A stretch of DNA of 64,000 nucleotides from Paraburkholderia agricolaris (GCF_009455635.1 NZ_QPER01000002.1:496001-560000); one strand, 5' to 3'; positions 8,911 through 17,489 are shown, numbered from the stretch's first letter. Numbers and translations: made by a program. The notes: a model not told the origin generated them from the sequence alone.

Positions 8911-10028
8911 TGAGCATTGGCCGGCGCAACGCCCGGATCGACGTGATCCGCGGCGTCTCGATTCTGCTTGTCCTGTTCCATCACTTCAACATTGCGTACC
9001 GTCTGAACGACACGTTTCTGGCGCAAGTATTCGGCTGGGATGCGGTGCGGGCGGTTGCTCGAAACGGTAACTATGGAGTGACGATGTTCTTCGTCATCTC
9101 GGGTTATCTGATTACGTCGAATGCCGGGCGTCGTTGGTCCGGGCTTGACGGCATCAACGCGCGGGCATTCTATCGATTGCGTATTGCGCGCATTGTCCCG
9201 TGCCTCGTGCTGCTGCTCGGCACGGTCAATCTGCTCGCGCTGGCGGGCGTCGCCATCTTTCAGAATCACGCGCCGGGCGGCACAGCGGTTTCTTTCTGGC
9301 TCGTCAATCTGGCGTCGCTGACTTTCTGGATGAATGTGCTCATCGGCATGCATGGGTGGGTCAACTACCCGTTGGGTGTGCTGTGGTCGCTGTCGGTGGA
9401 AGAGGTGTTTTATCTGTTCTTCCCGATCCTCTGTCTCGTCTTGCGGCGTGAAGCGCGCCTGCTGATCTTCTGGGCTGCGATCATTGTTATCGGTCCGGTT
9501 TCTCGCTTTACCCATCAGGGGGATGAAGGCGGTTTTCTGTACGCTTATTTCGCTTCGTTCGACGGCATCGCTATTGGCTGCTGCACGGCTTTGCTCGCGA
9601 AACGGATAACGTTGCACGGTCGCGCGGCAACCCTCCTGCAAGGCGTTGTGGCGGCGGCCATGGTGGTCCTGTATCTGGGTGGGCCGATTGCGGAAACCAA
9701 TGTCCTCGGTGTGACGGGAATGGCCTTGGGAACGGCTGTGTTGTTGTTGGGCGCGTCTGGCCGGGCGGCCACACCTGCCGTTGGTGTCGGCCGGGTTCTG
9801 CTGGGTTTCGAGTGGTTCGGGCGGCTCAGCTACGAGCTTTATCTTTTCCACCTCATCGTGCTTGGCGCAATGCGAACACTGTGGCCGCCGCGCGTTGTGA
9901 CTGGCGACGTAAAACTGCTGCTATTGGCGGGATTTTTTGTGCTGTCGGCAGCATTGAGTGCGGGTATTGCCCGGCTTTATTCCGAGCCGCTGAACCGCAG
10001 GATCAGGGCCTGGCGCACGGCTGAGTAG
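8907..10028 (+). CDS. Acyltransferase 3 family membrane protein (OafA/YrhL type)
   Basis: A 373-residue integral membrane acyltransferase that transfers acetyl or other acyl groups to extracytoplasmic sugars such as O-antigen, peptidoglycan or exopolysaccharide. The N-terminal family motif RIDVIRGVSILLVLFHHFN carries the catalytic His pair. An R-x10-H-type pattern and about ten hydrophobic segments follow (for example VTMFFVISGYLIT, GVLWSLSVEEVFYLFFPIL, LSYELYLFHLIVLG). The start ATG 8907 overlaps the beta-lactamase stop, so translation is coupled; a GTG at 8889 is an alternative. The pairing with a beta-lactamase hints at a cell-wall modification role, which is inference. Confidence 0.88.
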   Translation: MMSIGRRNARIDVIRGVSILLVLFHHFNIAYRLNDTFLAQVFGWDAVRAVARNGNYGVTMFFVISGYLITSNAGRRWSGLDGINARAFYRLRIARIVPCLVLLLGTVNLLALAGVAIFQNHAPGGTAVSFWLVNLASLTFWMNVLIGMHGWVNYPLGVLWSLSVEEVFYLFFPILCLVLRREARLLIFWAAIIVIGPVSRFTHQGDEGGFLYAYFASFDGIAIGCCTALLAKRITLHGRAATLLQGVVAAAMVVLYLGGPIAETNVLGVTGMALGTAVLLLGASGRAATPAVGVGRVLLGFEWFGRLSYELYLFHLIVLGAMRTLWPPRVVTGDVKLLLLAGFFVLSAALSAGIARLYSEPLNRRIRAWRTAE

Positions 10029-10033
10029 ATGCT

Positions 10034-10059
10034 GCTGACGCCGCCGGTTCTCCGTCAGC
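10034..10059. terminator. Possible bidirectional terminator hairpin
   Basis: A 7-bp inverted repeat GCTGACG / CGTCAGC with a 12-base loop lies between two convergent genes (ends at 10028 and 10100). No T-run is present, so this is only a weak call. Confidence 0.35.
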
Positions 10060-10099
10060 TGGTACGGAGTCGCTGGGCGAAACGGCATCTGATCCCGCG

Positions 10100-10795
10100 C
10101 TAACGGGATTTGCTCCGCGCACTCTTCTTCGCGGTCGTGGCGCGCGGCGCGTCTTTCACCGGCAACGCGCTGCCGCCGTTCATCTGCTCCATCCACGATA
10201 GGGCGTCTACGTACGACAGAAACTGCTGGAGATAGCCCGGCGACAGTTCGCGCATCAACGAGAGCGACCGATGCACGAGGCTGCTCGAATTGAGCGGCCC
10301 GGCGTTATCCGGCGCTTTCTTGAGCGACTGCCGCAACTGTTTCTCGGACCGGACCTTGGCCCACGTCTGCCTGAAGTAATCGAGCACCTCCAGTTCCGGA
10401 TAAGCGGAACGCCGGGGCATGGCGTTAGCCGCCGCCGGGCCGTTGCCGTCCGCCGGCGTAGGGTTCGACATGTAGCCGACCAGGCCGGCCAGCGTGTCGA
10501 GCGCGGGTTCAGTGAAGGATGCCGCACTGCCCGGGTCGACAGCAGTCTCGGCCGCGTTAGATGCCGTGCGTTCGAGATCCCCGGCATAGGCCGCGATCAA
10601 TCCGGACAGCCGCTCGTCCAGCAGACGCCGCGCCTCGCCGCAGTGGGCGGCGGCCCGTCGCTCCAGCGCCTCGATGAAATGAAAGCGGATCGGGTTCAGC
10701 CGATCGGCGCCGCACTCACGCCATGCATCGAGCGTGGCCCGGGCGCTGCCAGTCACATCGCTAGCGCTACCGTCCGCACGAGTCACATTACTCAC
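10100..10795 (-). CDS. DUF2894 family protein, last gene of the ZorAB-like operon
   Basis: A 231-residue soluble protein of the DUF2894 type that accompanies DUF802 and OmpA genes in Burkholderiaceae. It begins with a helical region rich in Arg and Glu (ALERRAAAHCGEARRLLDERLSGLI). It then has a Pro/Ala linker and FRQTWAKVRSEKQLRQSLKKAPDNAGPLNSS-like sequence, and it ends with a strongly basic tail (KKSARSKSR). The GTG start at 10795 overlaps the OmpA stop by eight bases (GTGAGTAA), so translation is coupled. The function is unknown; it is probably a cytoplasmic partner of the motor-like membrane pair. Confidence 0.75.
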   Translation of the reverse strand: MSNVTRADGSASDVTGSARATLDAWRECGADRLNPIRFHFIEALERRAAAHCGEARRLLDERLSGLIAAYAGDLERTASNAAETAVDPGSAASFTEPALDTLAGLVGYMSNPTPADGNGPAAANAMPRRSAYPELEVLDYFRQTWAKVRSEKQLRQSLKKAPDNAGPLNSSSLVHRSLSLMRELSPGYLQQFLSYVDALSWMEQMNGGSALPVKDAPRATTAKKSARSKSR

Positions 10796-11435
10796 GAGGC
10801 TTCACCGTTGCGCTCGAAGGCCGCGGGACCGGTGCGATTTCCACGCGCCGGTTTTTGGCGCGGCCCTGGTCGTCGGCATTCGAGCTGACGGGCTGCTGGG
10901 AGCCGAACGCGGCTGCAAATACGGCCGAGGAGGGCACGCCCTCGTCGATCAGCGCACGGGTCACCGTCAACGCGCGCTGGGCCGACAGTTCCCAGTTGTC
11001 GGCAAAGCGCCGGTTAGCCTCGCGCACCTGCCGGTCATCGGTAAAGCCGCTCACCATCAGGATCTGGTCATTGGCCCGCAGGTAGGCGGACAACGGCCCC
11101 GCCAGACTCTTCAGCACGTCGCGGCCTTCGGGCTGCAACTGATCGGAGTTGAGCGCGAACAGCACGTTGCCGTTGATGCCGATGCGGCCGTTGACCAGCG
11201 TTACCCGGCCCGCAGCCAGCGGTCCTGCCAGTGCCTGTTCCAGGGTCTTGCGGCGCTGCGTTTCCATTTGCCGCTGCTTGACTTCCTGCTCCAGCCGGGT
11301 CGAGAGTTCCAGTTGCACGCCGATCACGCTCACCAGGATCAGCACGAAGGCGCCCAGCAGCACCGACATCAGGTCGCCGAAGACGGGCCAGATGGGCGCC
11401 GCCGTTTCCATGCCGCCGTCGATTTCCTCGCTCAT
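10788..11435 (-). CDS. OmpA/MotB-like protein, ZorB-like stator partner
   Basis: A 215-residue inner-membrane protein anchored to peptidoglycan. One transmembrane segment near residues 17-40 (PVFGDLMSVLLGAFVLILV) carries Asp21 at the position of the proton-binding Asp of MotB/TolR/ZorB. A short coiled coil follows, then an OmpA-type domain (FALNSDQLQPEGRDVLKSLA, VSGFTDDRQV, NWELSAQRALTVTRALIDEGV, NRRVEI). The ATG overlaps the stop of the large channel gene (ATGA), typical of stator pairs made in fixed ratio. With the upstream protein it should form an ion-driven complex that crosses the membrane and grips the cell wall. The biological output is unknown. Confidence 0.88.
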   Translation of the reverse strand: MSEEIDGGMETAAPIWPVFGDLMSVLLGAFVLILVSVIGVQLELSTRLEQEVKQRQMETQRRKTLEQALAGPLAAGRVTLVNGRIGINGNVLFALNSDQLQPEGRDVLKSLAGPLSAYLRANDQILMVSGFTDDRQVREANRRFADNWELSAQRALTVTRALIDEGVPSSAVFAAAFGSQQPVSSNADDQGRAKNRRVEIAPVPRPSSATVKPRE

Positions 11436-14047
11436 GCCGTTTCAGCTCCAACCGGCGCGCGTTTGCCCGCGAGATGCCGCAGGTCTTCGACGATCTGCTT
11501 CTGCGACATCATGCTCAGGTCGATCACTTCTCTCGCCTGCGCCACGTAATAGGCCAACTGCTCGTCACTGCGCGCGAGGGACTTGTCGAGCGCCGCTTCG
11601 ATACGTTGCAGATGCGCGACCAGCGTGCTGTTCGATTCGCCGAACAACTGCACGGCCGCGCCGAATGCTTCGCCGAGGCTCGCTACTTCGACGGCGCTGC
11701 CGGTCACCTGCGCGGCAATCGCGCCCAGCTTGCCGGTTTCGAGTTCGACCTTGTCGGTGAAACGGGTGCCGACGCGATCCAGCAGATCTGCCGACGTCGC
11801 GATCAGCGCGTCGACGGCCGAACGCTGTTCGGTGGATGCGTGGTTCACGGCATCGAGCAGGGTTTCCAGCGTTGCCAGCATGCGGCTGCGCTCTTCCAGC
11901 ATCGCGGTGTCGCGCACCATGCTGTCGGAGAGCTTCTGACGCAATTCGGCGACGACTTCCGCCGCGGCCTTGGGCGCTTCCGATGCGGCCTGCACGAGTT
12001 GGCCGATCTCGGCGATCGTGCTGCTGGCGTGCGCCTGGGTCTGGGCCGAGATGTCGCGCGCGGTTTGTTCCAGCGTGTCGCAGATTTCCTGTTGCCGGCT
12101 CGCGGTGCGCGCGCCGACCTGCTCCCATTCCTGGCTCAATGTCGTGGCCATGGAACCGAGCGTCTCGGTCCAGGCTGCCAGTCGCTGTTGATCTCGCGCG
12201 GCGAGTTCCGCCTGCAAATCCGCTGCGGCCTTGGGAGCTTGCGCCGCGGCTTGTACGAGCCGGTCGATCTCGGCGATGGTGCTGCTTGCGTGTGCCTGAG
12301 TCTGGGCCGAGATGTCGCGTGCGGTCTGTGCGAGCACGTCGCAGATTTCCTGCTGCCGGCTCGCGGTGCGCGTACCGGCCTGCTCCCATTCCTGGCTCAA
12401 CGTCGCGGCCATGGAACCGAGCGTTTCTGTCCATGCCACAAGTCGCTGTTGATCGCGCGCGGCGAGTTCCGCCTGCAAATCCGCCGCAGCCTTTGGAGCT
12501 TGCGCCGCGGCTTGTACGAGCCGGTCGATCTCGGCGATGGTGCCGCTTGCGTGTGCCTGAGTCTGGGCCGAGATGTCGCGTGCGGTCTGTGCGAGCACGT
12601 CGCAGATTTCCTGCTGCCGGCTCGCGGTGCGCGTACCGGCCTGCTCCCATTCCTCGCTCAAAGACTTCGCCATCGACCCAAGCGTCTCGGTCCAGTTCGC
12701 CAGACGCTGCTGGTCTCGCGAGGCCAATTCCGTCTGCAAATCCGTATGCGATTGCCCCACCGTGCGCAAGAGCGATGCCGAATGCTGCTCGAAGGTCGCT
12801 GCGGCCGCCGCCAGCGCTTGCTGATTGCGGTCCGCCAGCTTCTCGCTGACCTGGTCCTGCCGCGACAGCGCTTCGTTCCATGCCGCCGTCACGCTGCCGG
12901 CCGTTGCGTCGAGCCGTGCGGAGATGCCATCCAGCAGGCCGGCCGAGCGTTGCTCGAAGGTCTCGGTGAATCGATTGAGAGACGCGCCCAGATGCTCGGT
13001 GAGCGCCTCGCCCGATTGCTGCTGCTTCTCCAGGGCTTTGTTCCAGATGTCCGTGACGTTGCTCGCGGTGGTCTCGAACCCGGCCGAGAGTCCGTCCAGT
13101 TGCCGTTGCACCGCGTGCGTAACGGTGTCGTGCAGCGCGGCGCTTTCGCGCGCGAGACCGGCCATCGTGGCCGTCATGACCGGCTGCAACGCCGCGCTGG
13201 CGGCGCGGGTGCTTTCGGCGACGCTTTCCTTCAACGACTGCTCCACAGAAGCGGCAAGGCGTGTATAGGCTGCCTCGGCCTTGTCGTGGAAAGTGGTCTG
13301 GCTGGCGATCTGCCGCTCGTTCAATGTGTGGCTTTGCTGCTCGATGGCGGCCATCATCGCCTGCAGACGGTCGACGAGGGTCGGCATCACCTCGGCCTGC
13401 TGCTGCAACAGCTTGAAGCTTGCTTCGCGCTGATGGCTCTGCGAGTAGATGCGCAAAGTCGTTGCGATTTTCACGTCGAGCATTTGCGCCGCCTGAATCC
13501 GCTCGCGCCGGCTCAGCGCCGAAAGCAGCCCCAGCATCGCGGAGGTGGCCACGCCCGCAATCGAGGTGCCGAACGCGAAGCCCAGGCCCTTGACCGGCGC
13601 GGCGAGCGAATCGCGGATCGCTTGCAGGTCCGTCGCGCTTTCCAGCGCGATGCCGGTGCCTCGCAGGGTCGCGACCATGCCGAGGAGCGTGCCGAGCATG
13701 CCCAGCAACACGAGCAGGCCGACCAGGTACGGCGTCAGCGCCGGGCCCGGCATGGCCACGCGCTCACCCTCGACGCGCAGGCGCACTGCATTGCGCAGGC
13801 TGGGATGCAGCGGTTCGAGCCAGCTGCCGAGGCTTGGCGGCGGCGTGGACAGGCCCGCGACCGCATGCGTCAGCGTGGCCGTGGCCTGGCCGTAGCGCTG
13901 CAGTTCGAGCGCGCCCGCCAGATAGCAAACGCCGATCAACATCGTGACAGCCAGGGCGAGGGCGTTCGAGCCGACGTAGCCGCCACCGATCCAGCACACC
14001 GCGGCCAGACCTACCAGAAAAACAACGAGATTGAGATATCTGGACAT
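11432..14047 (-). CDS. DUF802 protein: MotA/TolQ-like channel with long coiled-coil tail (ZorA-like)
   Basis: An 871-residue protein. Four membrane segments are visible near residues 5-20, 28-46, 105-125 and 155-177. The last two carry the MotA/TolQ/ExbB signature (GMLGTLLGMVATL and APVKGLGFAFGTSIAGVATSAMLG). From about 180 to 850 the protein is almost entirely helical and rich in Ala, Gln and Glu, a very long cytoplasmic coiled coil. Residues 435-695 are three tandem 87-residue repeats. The architecture matches ZorA of Zorya defence systems, but ZorC/D/E are absent. The start ATG 14047 is preferred over 14110 because GGGAC precedes it and it follows the DUF3348 stop by 10 bp. It overlaps the OmpA gene by four bases. 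Confidence 0.85.
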   Translation of the reverse strand: MSRYLNLVVFLVGLAAVCWIGGGYVGSNALALAVTMLIGVCYLAGALELQRYGQATATLTHAVAGLSTPPPSLGSWLEPLHPSLRNAVRLRVEGERVAMPGPALTPYLVGLLVLLGMLGTLLGMVATLRGTGIALESATDLQAIRDSLAAPVKGLGFAFGTSIAGVATSAMLGLLSALSRRERIQAAQMLDVKIATTLRIYSQSHQREASFKLLQQQAEVMPTLVDRLQAMMAAIEQQSHTLNERQIASQTTFHDKAEAAYTRLAASVEQSLKESVAESTRAASAALQPVMTATMAGLARESAALHDTVTHAVQRQLDGLSAGFETTASNVTDIWNKALEKQQQSGEALTEHLGASLNRFTETFEQRSAGLLDGISARLDATAGSVTAAWNEALSRQDQVSEKLADRNQQALAAAAATFEQHSASLLRTVGQSHTDLQTELASRDQQRLANWTETLGSMAKSLSEEWEQAGTRTASRQQEICDVLAQTARDISAQTQAHASGTIAEIDRLVQAAAQAPKAAADLQAELAARDQQRLVAWTETLGSMAATLSQEWEQAGTRTASRQQEICDVLAQTARDISAQTQAHASSTIAEIDRLVQAAAQAPKAAADLQAELAARDQQRLAAWTETLGSMATTLSQEWEQVGARTASRQQEICDTLEQTARDISAQTQAHASSTIAEIGQLVQAASEAPKAAAEVVAELRQKLSDSMVRDTAMLEERSRMLATLETLLDAVNHASTEQRSAVDALIATSADLLDRVGTRFTDKVELETGKLGAIAAQVTGSAVEVASLGEAFGAAVQLFGESNSTLVAHLQRIEAALDKSLARSDEQLAYYVAQAREVIDLSMMSQKQIVEDLRHLAGKRAPVGAETA
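11963..12745 (-). repeat. Three tandem 261-bp repeats inside the DUF802 gene
   Basis: Units at 12485-12745, 12224-12484 and 11963-12223 have an exact 261-bp period. The second and first are nearly identical; the third has drifted more. Each encodes 87 residues beginning DLQxELAxRDQQRL and containing TARDISAQTQAHAS. The high DNA identity suggests recent duplication or ongoing homogenisation, which would let tail length vary between strains. Confidence 0.9.
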
Positions 14048-14057
14048 AGTGTCCCAG

Positions 14058-14834
14058 TTAGCGGGTGCGAAGGGCTGCGAGCAACCCTTCGACCGGTTGT
14101 AAACGAACATCCAGTTCGGCCAGCAACACGCTCTGCATATCCTTGCGGAACGTGTCCAGCCAGGTGCCGGGCGTGACGGCGGGTGCGGCCGCAGTGGTCA
14201 CTGGGGCCGCTGCGTCGTCCGCCGGGGCTTCGGCGTCGGCCAGCATGTGTTGCTCCGCTTCGCGCAAACGCTGGAAGTGCCCGGCGAGTAAGCCCGGCAC
14301 GGCGGCCAGCAGGCTCCGCTCGCGCTCACTGAGCGCGCGCTCCATCACGGCATCCACCACCGCAAGCCGGGCCATGGCGGGCGTTTTGGCGGCCAGCATG
14401 GCCCGCAGGCGGCCGCGCAGGTTGCCGACCCCCGTTTCCATCGTCTGCTGCATGGAGAGGTAGCGTTGCCGGAACACCGCGTAGTCGACCGGCGCATCGT
14501 CGGAGCCACTTTGTACCGGCGCGTGCGCCCCGGAACCGCGACGCCGCGCGGCGGCAAACACACTATCGCCGACGATGGCGTTCGCCAACGACGTGCGCGC
14601 GCGGGCGCACTCGCTCTCCTCAGCGTCGCCGAAGGCGCGCGCGCCGGCGCCGACGGCCGGCGGGTTGTTGTTTAACGCCGAGGACAACGCGATCGCATCG
14701 GTCCAGCCGAGCCACTGGCTCAGCCGGTCCGACAGCGACTGGCTGGATTCGGGAACGTCGACGTCCGTCAGGCTGGCAAGTAAACGTATGAGCGCCGGGC
14801 CGCTGAAAGCTGTGCGCTGGGGGACTTGCACCAT
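14058..14834 (-). CDS. DUF3348 family protein, first gene of the ZorAB-like operon
   Basis: A 258-residue, mostly helical cytoplasmic protein of the DUF3348 type, which regularly precedes DUF802. The N-terminal third contains LIRLLASLTDVDVPESSQSLSDRLSQWLGWTDAI-type sequence. A Pro/Ala linker follows near residue 205, and a conserved C-terminal helix WLDTFRKDMQSVLLAELDVRLQPVEGLL. No membrane segment or catalytic motif is visible. It is the promoter-proximal gene of the four-gene operon ending at 10100. It might regulate or assemble the channel. The start ATG 14834 has only a weak ribosome site. Confidence 0.75.
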   Translation of the reverse strand: MVQVPQRTAFSGPALIRLLASLTDVDVPESSQSLSDRLSQWLGWTDAIALSSALNNNPPAVGAGARAFGDAEESECARARTSLANAIVGDSVFAAARRRGSGAHAPVQSGSDDAPVDYAVFRQRYLSMQQTMETGVGNLRGRLRAMLAAKTPAMARLAVVDAVMERALSERERSLLAAVPGLLAGHFQRLREAEQHMLADAEAPADDAAAPVTTAAAPAVTPGTWLDTFRKDMQSVLLAELDVRLQPVEGLLAALRTR

Positions 14835-15183
14835 ACCACCAGAGTCAAAAAAGTCAGCAGTTTACACGCCGGAGGGGTGGGGGATGCAGACCCTTAATGA
14901 ATCGGGCTGCCGGGCGTGGTATTTCGGCGTGTCCGGCAGGCCGCTCGCGATGCCTGAAGATGAGGCGCCGTGCCGGTTTTCTGCGCGCTTGGAAGGCTTT
15001 TGCCACCTTGTTCTGGATGGCCGTTTCATCTGGCTGTCATAGCTTCGCGACTAGGATGCGCTGTCACTTCAGTCGTGCCCTGGTACGGCCCGGCACGCGC
15101 GGCCAACATCGCACCGTGCGCCAACTGGCCGCCGTCCGCTTCCGCATGGGCGACCTTCCACCCCCCCTACAACAACACCCGAC
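14835..15183. other. 349-bp divergent promoter region with two CTGTCAY half-sites
   Basis: No credible gene lies here. The region separates the ZorAB-like operon from the acid phosphatase gene and must carry both promoters. CTGTCAT (15034-15040) and CTGTCAC (15061-15067) resemble PhoB half-sites upstream of the phosphatase, but their 27-bp spacing does not fit the 11-bp Pho-box period. Confidence 0.4.
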
Positions 15184-16875
15184 ATGACAAACAAGAAAAT
15201 CGTCAAGGACTTGCCGACCGATCAGGGCGCCAGCATCGTCTCGCGCCGTGGGTTTCTGAAGTTGGCGGGCGCATCCAGTTTCGCGACGGCCGCGGGCACG
15301 CTCGCGTTGACGGCGCGCGGCGCCAACGGCGCGCCCGACGGCACGCCGGAGCAGATTCACCTGACCTGGGGCAACGACCCGACGAGCGAGGTGACCGTGT
15401 CATGGTCGTCGCCGGCGCCGGCGGTCAACCCGCGGGTGCGTCTGAACGGCGCGGGCGAGACGGCGCAGACGGTGCACGGTGTCCAGAGCACCTATACCGA
15501 TGGCATCAACGGCGAGGTCGTGTTCACCTATCACGCGCGTCTGCGCGGCCTGAAGCCCGATACGGGCTACCAGTACGAGGTGAGCGCCGATAACGACAGC
15601 AACGCGGCTCAACCCTTTACGGCAAGCTTTCACACCGCGCCGCGCGGCCGTGCGCCGTTCCGCTGGACCAGCTACGGCGACCTCGCGACGCCCAATACCG
15701 GCTGGGTCCTGTCGTCGCCGCAGAGCCGTTTCGCGGTTCAGGCCGTCGAGCGATTCGAGCCGCTGTTCCACCTGCTCAACGGCGATCTTTGCTACGCCAA
15801 TCTGAACCCGACGCATCAGCCGGACGTATGGCGCGATTTCGGCAACAACTGCCAGACTTCGGCGTCGAACCGGCCGTGGATGCCCTGTCCGGGCAATCAC
15901 GAACTCGAATTCAACAACGGCGAGCAAGGCCTCGCCTCGTATCTGTCGCGCTATACGCTGCCGGAGAATCACACGCGCTTTCAGGGGCGCTGGTACAGCT
16001 TCCGCGTGAGCTCGGTGCTCTTCATTTCGCTCGATGCGGACGACGTGGTCTATCAGGATGCGGCCGCGTTCGTTGCCGGCCCGAGCCCGCTGGTGCCGGT
16101 GGCGAGCACCGGCAATCCGCCGATTCAGCCGGGCACCTCGCTCTATGTGCGTGGCTATAGCGAAGGCGAGCAAACCCGCTGGCTCGAGAGGACATTGCGC
16201 CGGGCGGCGGAAGACCACGAAGTCGACTGGATCGTCGTGCAGATGCATCAGGACGCGCTGAGTTCATCGAAGACCGGCAACGGTTCCGACAAGGGCATTC
16301 GCGAGGCGTGGTTGCCACTGTTCGACCGCTACGGCGTCGATCTGGTGCTGTGCGGACATGACCACGATTACGAACGCAGCTATCCCGTGCGCGGTTGCAA
16401 TCACAACAAGGGCACCGATATCGCCACGGGGCGCGTGGTCGATACCTTGCAGCCGCGGCCAGTGATGTCGGCGGTGTCGTCGGGGGCGTCGACGTTCGAT
16501 ACGAGTCACGGCACGATTCACCTGATTCTCGGCGGCGGCGGCACGAGTGCACCGCTCGACGTCTACGGGGTGGATGCCGGTACCGGTTTGCCGCAGGCGC
16601 GAATTTTCACGCGGCCTAATCGTCCGGTTGCGGGCACGGCCGCGGGAACGTTTGTGCGTGCCGGCGCGGACGCCGTTGAAGATGCCATCTGGTCGGCGCA
16701 ACGCGACACCGGCACGGGCTACGGCATCGCGGTGTTCGATCACGACCCGGGACAACCGGGTGGCGAGACGACGATTACGATGAACTACTACCACGCGCCG
16801 GGTGCCGACCAGACACCCACGCAAAACTATGAGTTGTTCGAAACGATCGAGTTGAAGAAGAAACGGCGCGGGTAA
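15184..16875 (+). CDS. Purple acid phosphatase-type metallophosphoesterase, Tat-exported
   Basis: A 563-residue exported enzyme with a twin-arginine signal (SRRGFLKLAG, residues 20-29). A fibronectin-like purple acid phosphatase N-domain comes next (EQIHLTWGNDPTSEVTVSW, about 56-75). The calcineurin-type dimetal core shows YGDL, NGDLCYAN, PCPGNHELE, VQMHQDAL and GHDHDYERSYPV, which together supply the Asp, Asn and His metal ligands. These enzymes release phosphate from phosphomonoesters or diesters in the periplasm or outside the cell. The long insertion between the last motif and the end (about residues 405-540) is larger than in minimal members. A phosphate-starvation role alongside the upstream phospholipase C is inference. 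Confidence 0.88.
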   Translation: MTNKKIVKDLPTDQGASIVSRRGFLKLAGASSFATAAGTLALTARGANGAPDGTPEQIHLTWGNDPTSEVTVSWSSPAPAVNPRVRLNGAGETAQTVHGVQSTYTDGINGEVVFTYHARLRGLKPDTGYQYEVSADNDSNAAQPFTASFHTAPRGRAPFRWTSYGDLATPNTGWVLSSPQSRFAVQAVERFEPLFHLLNGDLCYANLNPTHQPDVWRDFGNNCQTSASNRPWMPCPGNHELEFNNGEQGLASYLSRYTLPENHTRFQGRWYSFRVSSVLFISLDADDVVYQDAAAFVAGPSPLVPVASTGNPPIQPGTSLYVRGYSEGEQTRWLERTLRRAAEDHEVDWIVVQMHQDALSSSKTGNGSDKGIREAWLPLFDRYGVDLVLCGHDHDYERSYPVRGCNHNKGTDIATGRVVDTLQPRPVMSAVSSGASTFDTSHGTIHLILGGGGTSAPLDVYGVDAGTGLPQARIFTRPNRPVAGTAAGTFVRAGADAVEDAIWSAQRDTGTGYGIAVFDHDPGQPGGETTITMNYYHAPGADQTPTQNYELFETIELKKKRRG

Positions 16876-16883
16876 GCCCGGCG

Positions 16884-17489
16884 CTATTTCACGCGACGCG
16901 ATCTGAAACCCGGCAGCGTTCGGGCGTCGGGGCTCCACGCCAGGTGGACAGACTGCTCGACCGCTGCGTTGAACTGCGACTCGCTCGTCCACATCGGAAT
17001 GCGTGTGCGATAAAAATCCGCCCACTGGAACTCGGCGAAGGGTTCGGGCGTTTTCAGATAGCCGCCGGCGTCGCGCACGAACGCGGCGAGGCTGCGGTAC
17101 GGGTCGTCGATAAGGGCGGAGATCTCGTCGGGAATCGCGGAAATGGCTCGCAGAATGCCGCGTTCATCGACGGGATGCACCCAGCGTTTTGCAATCACGG
17201 TGTCCCAGAACTTCTCGTCCGGCAGTTGCGACAGGTCCGCTACCACCTCGGCGAACGCCTTCGTGATGCCACCGTCCCATAGCGCCCGCGCGAGGTGGTG
17301 ATGGTCGATGACATAGTGCCTGTTGCGCTTGCCAATGACGGTTGGGATCGGTGCGCTCTTCAGGAAGGCTTTCAAAGACTTTGCATCCATGGCCAGAAGG
17401 CGCTTTCGCTTTGCATCGACTTCCAGCATGCCGACCGTTGCCTGCAGCGGGCGCAGTTGTTCAATGTCGATGCTCGTTATGCTTGCCAT
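16884..17489 (-). CDS. ParB-like nuclease family protein (ParBc_2), orphan
   Basis: A 201-residue protein of the putative ParB-like nuclease family. The start IDIEQLRPLQATVGMLEVDAK, then IPTVIGKRNRHYVIDHHHLARAL, form the ParB/sulfiredoxin-type fold with the conserved DHHH motif near residues 62-65. The rest is a helical region with many aromatic residues. There is no parA gene, no parS-like cluster and no plasmid context, so a partition role is unlikely. It ends 9 bp from the convergent phosphatase stop. The activity is unknown for this family; nucleotide binding or hydrolysis is plausible. Confidence 0.75.
   Translation of the reverse strand: MASITSIDIEQLRPLQATVGMLEVDAKRKRLLAMDAKSLKAFLKSAPIPTVIGKRNRHYVIDHHHLARALWDGGITKAFAEVVADLSQLPDEKFWDTVIAKRWVHPVDERGILRAISAIPDEISALIDDPYRSLAAFVRDAGGYLKTPEPFAEFQWADFYRTRIPMWTSESQFNAAVEQSVHLAWSPDARTLPGFRSRRVK

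Noticed and set aside
11963..12745. CRISPR-like array
   Set aside because: The repeats are 261 bp, contiguous and in frame within a gene, with no spacers or cas genes.
11474..14176. A 900-codon open frame on the plus strand
   Set aside because: It is exactly antisense to the DUF802 gene, and its composition is a mirror of that repeat-rich coding strand in high-GC DNA. There is no ribosome site or family resemblance.
10100..14834. A complete Zorya defence system
   Set aside because: Only the ZorA- and ZorB-like proteins are present. No ZorC, ZorD helicase/nuclease or ZorE is found within the window, so the name is not applied.
15034..15067. Canonical Pho box
   Set aside because: Two CTGTCA half-sites exist but 27 bp apart, not at the 11-bp repeat spacing; it is kept only as a weak observation.
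16884..17489. Plasmid or phage partition locus
   Set aside because: The ParB-like protein has no ParA partner, parS cluster, replication gene or phage gene around it.
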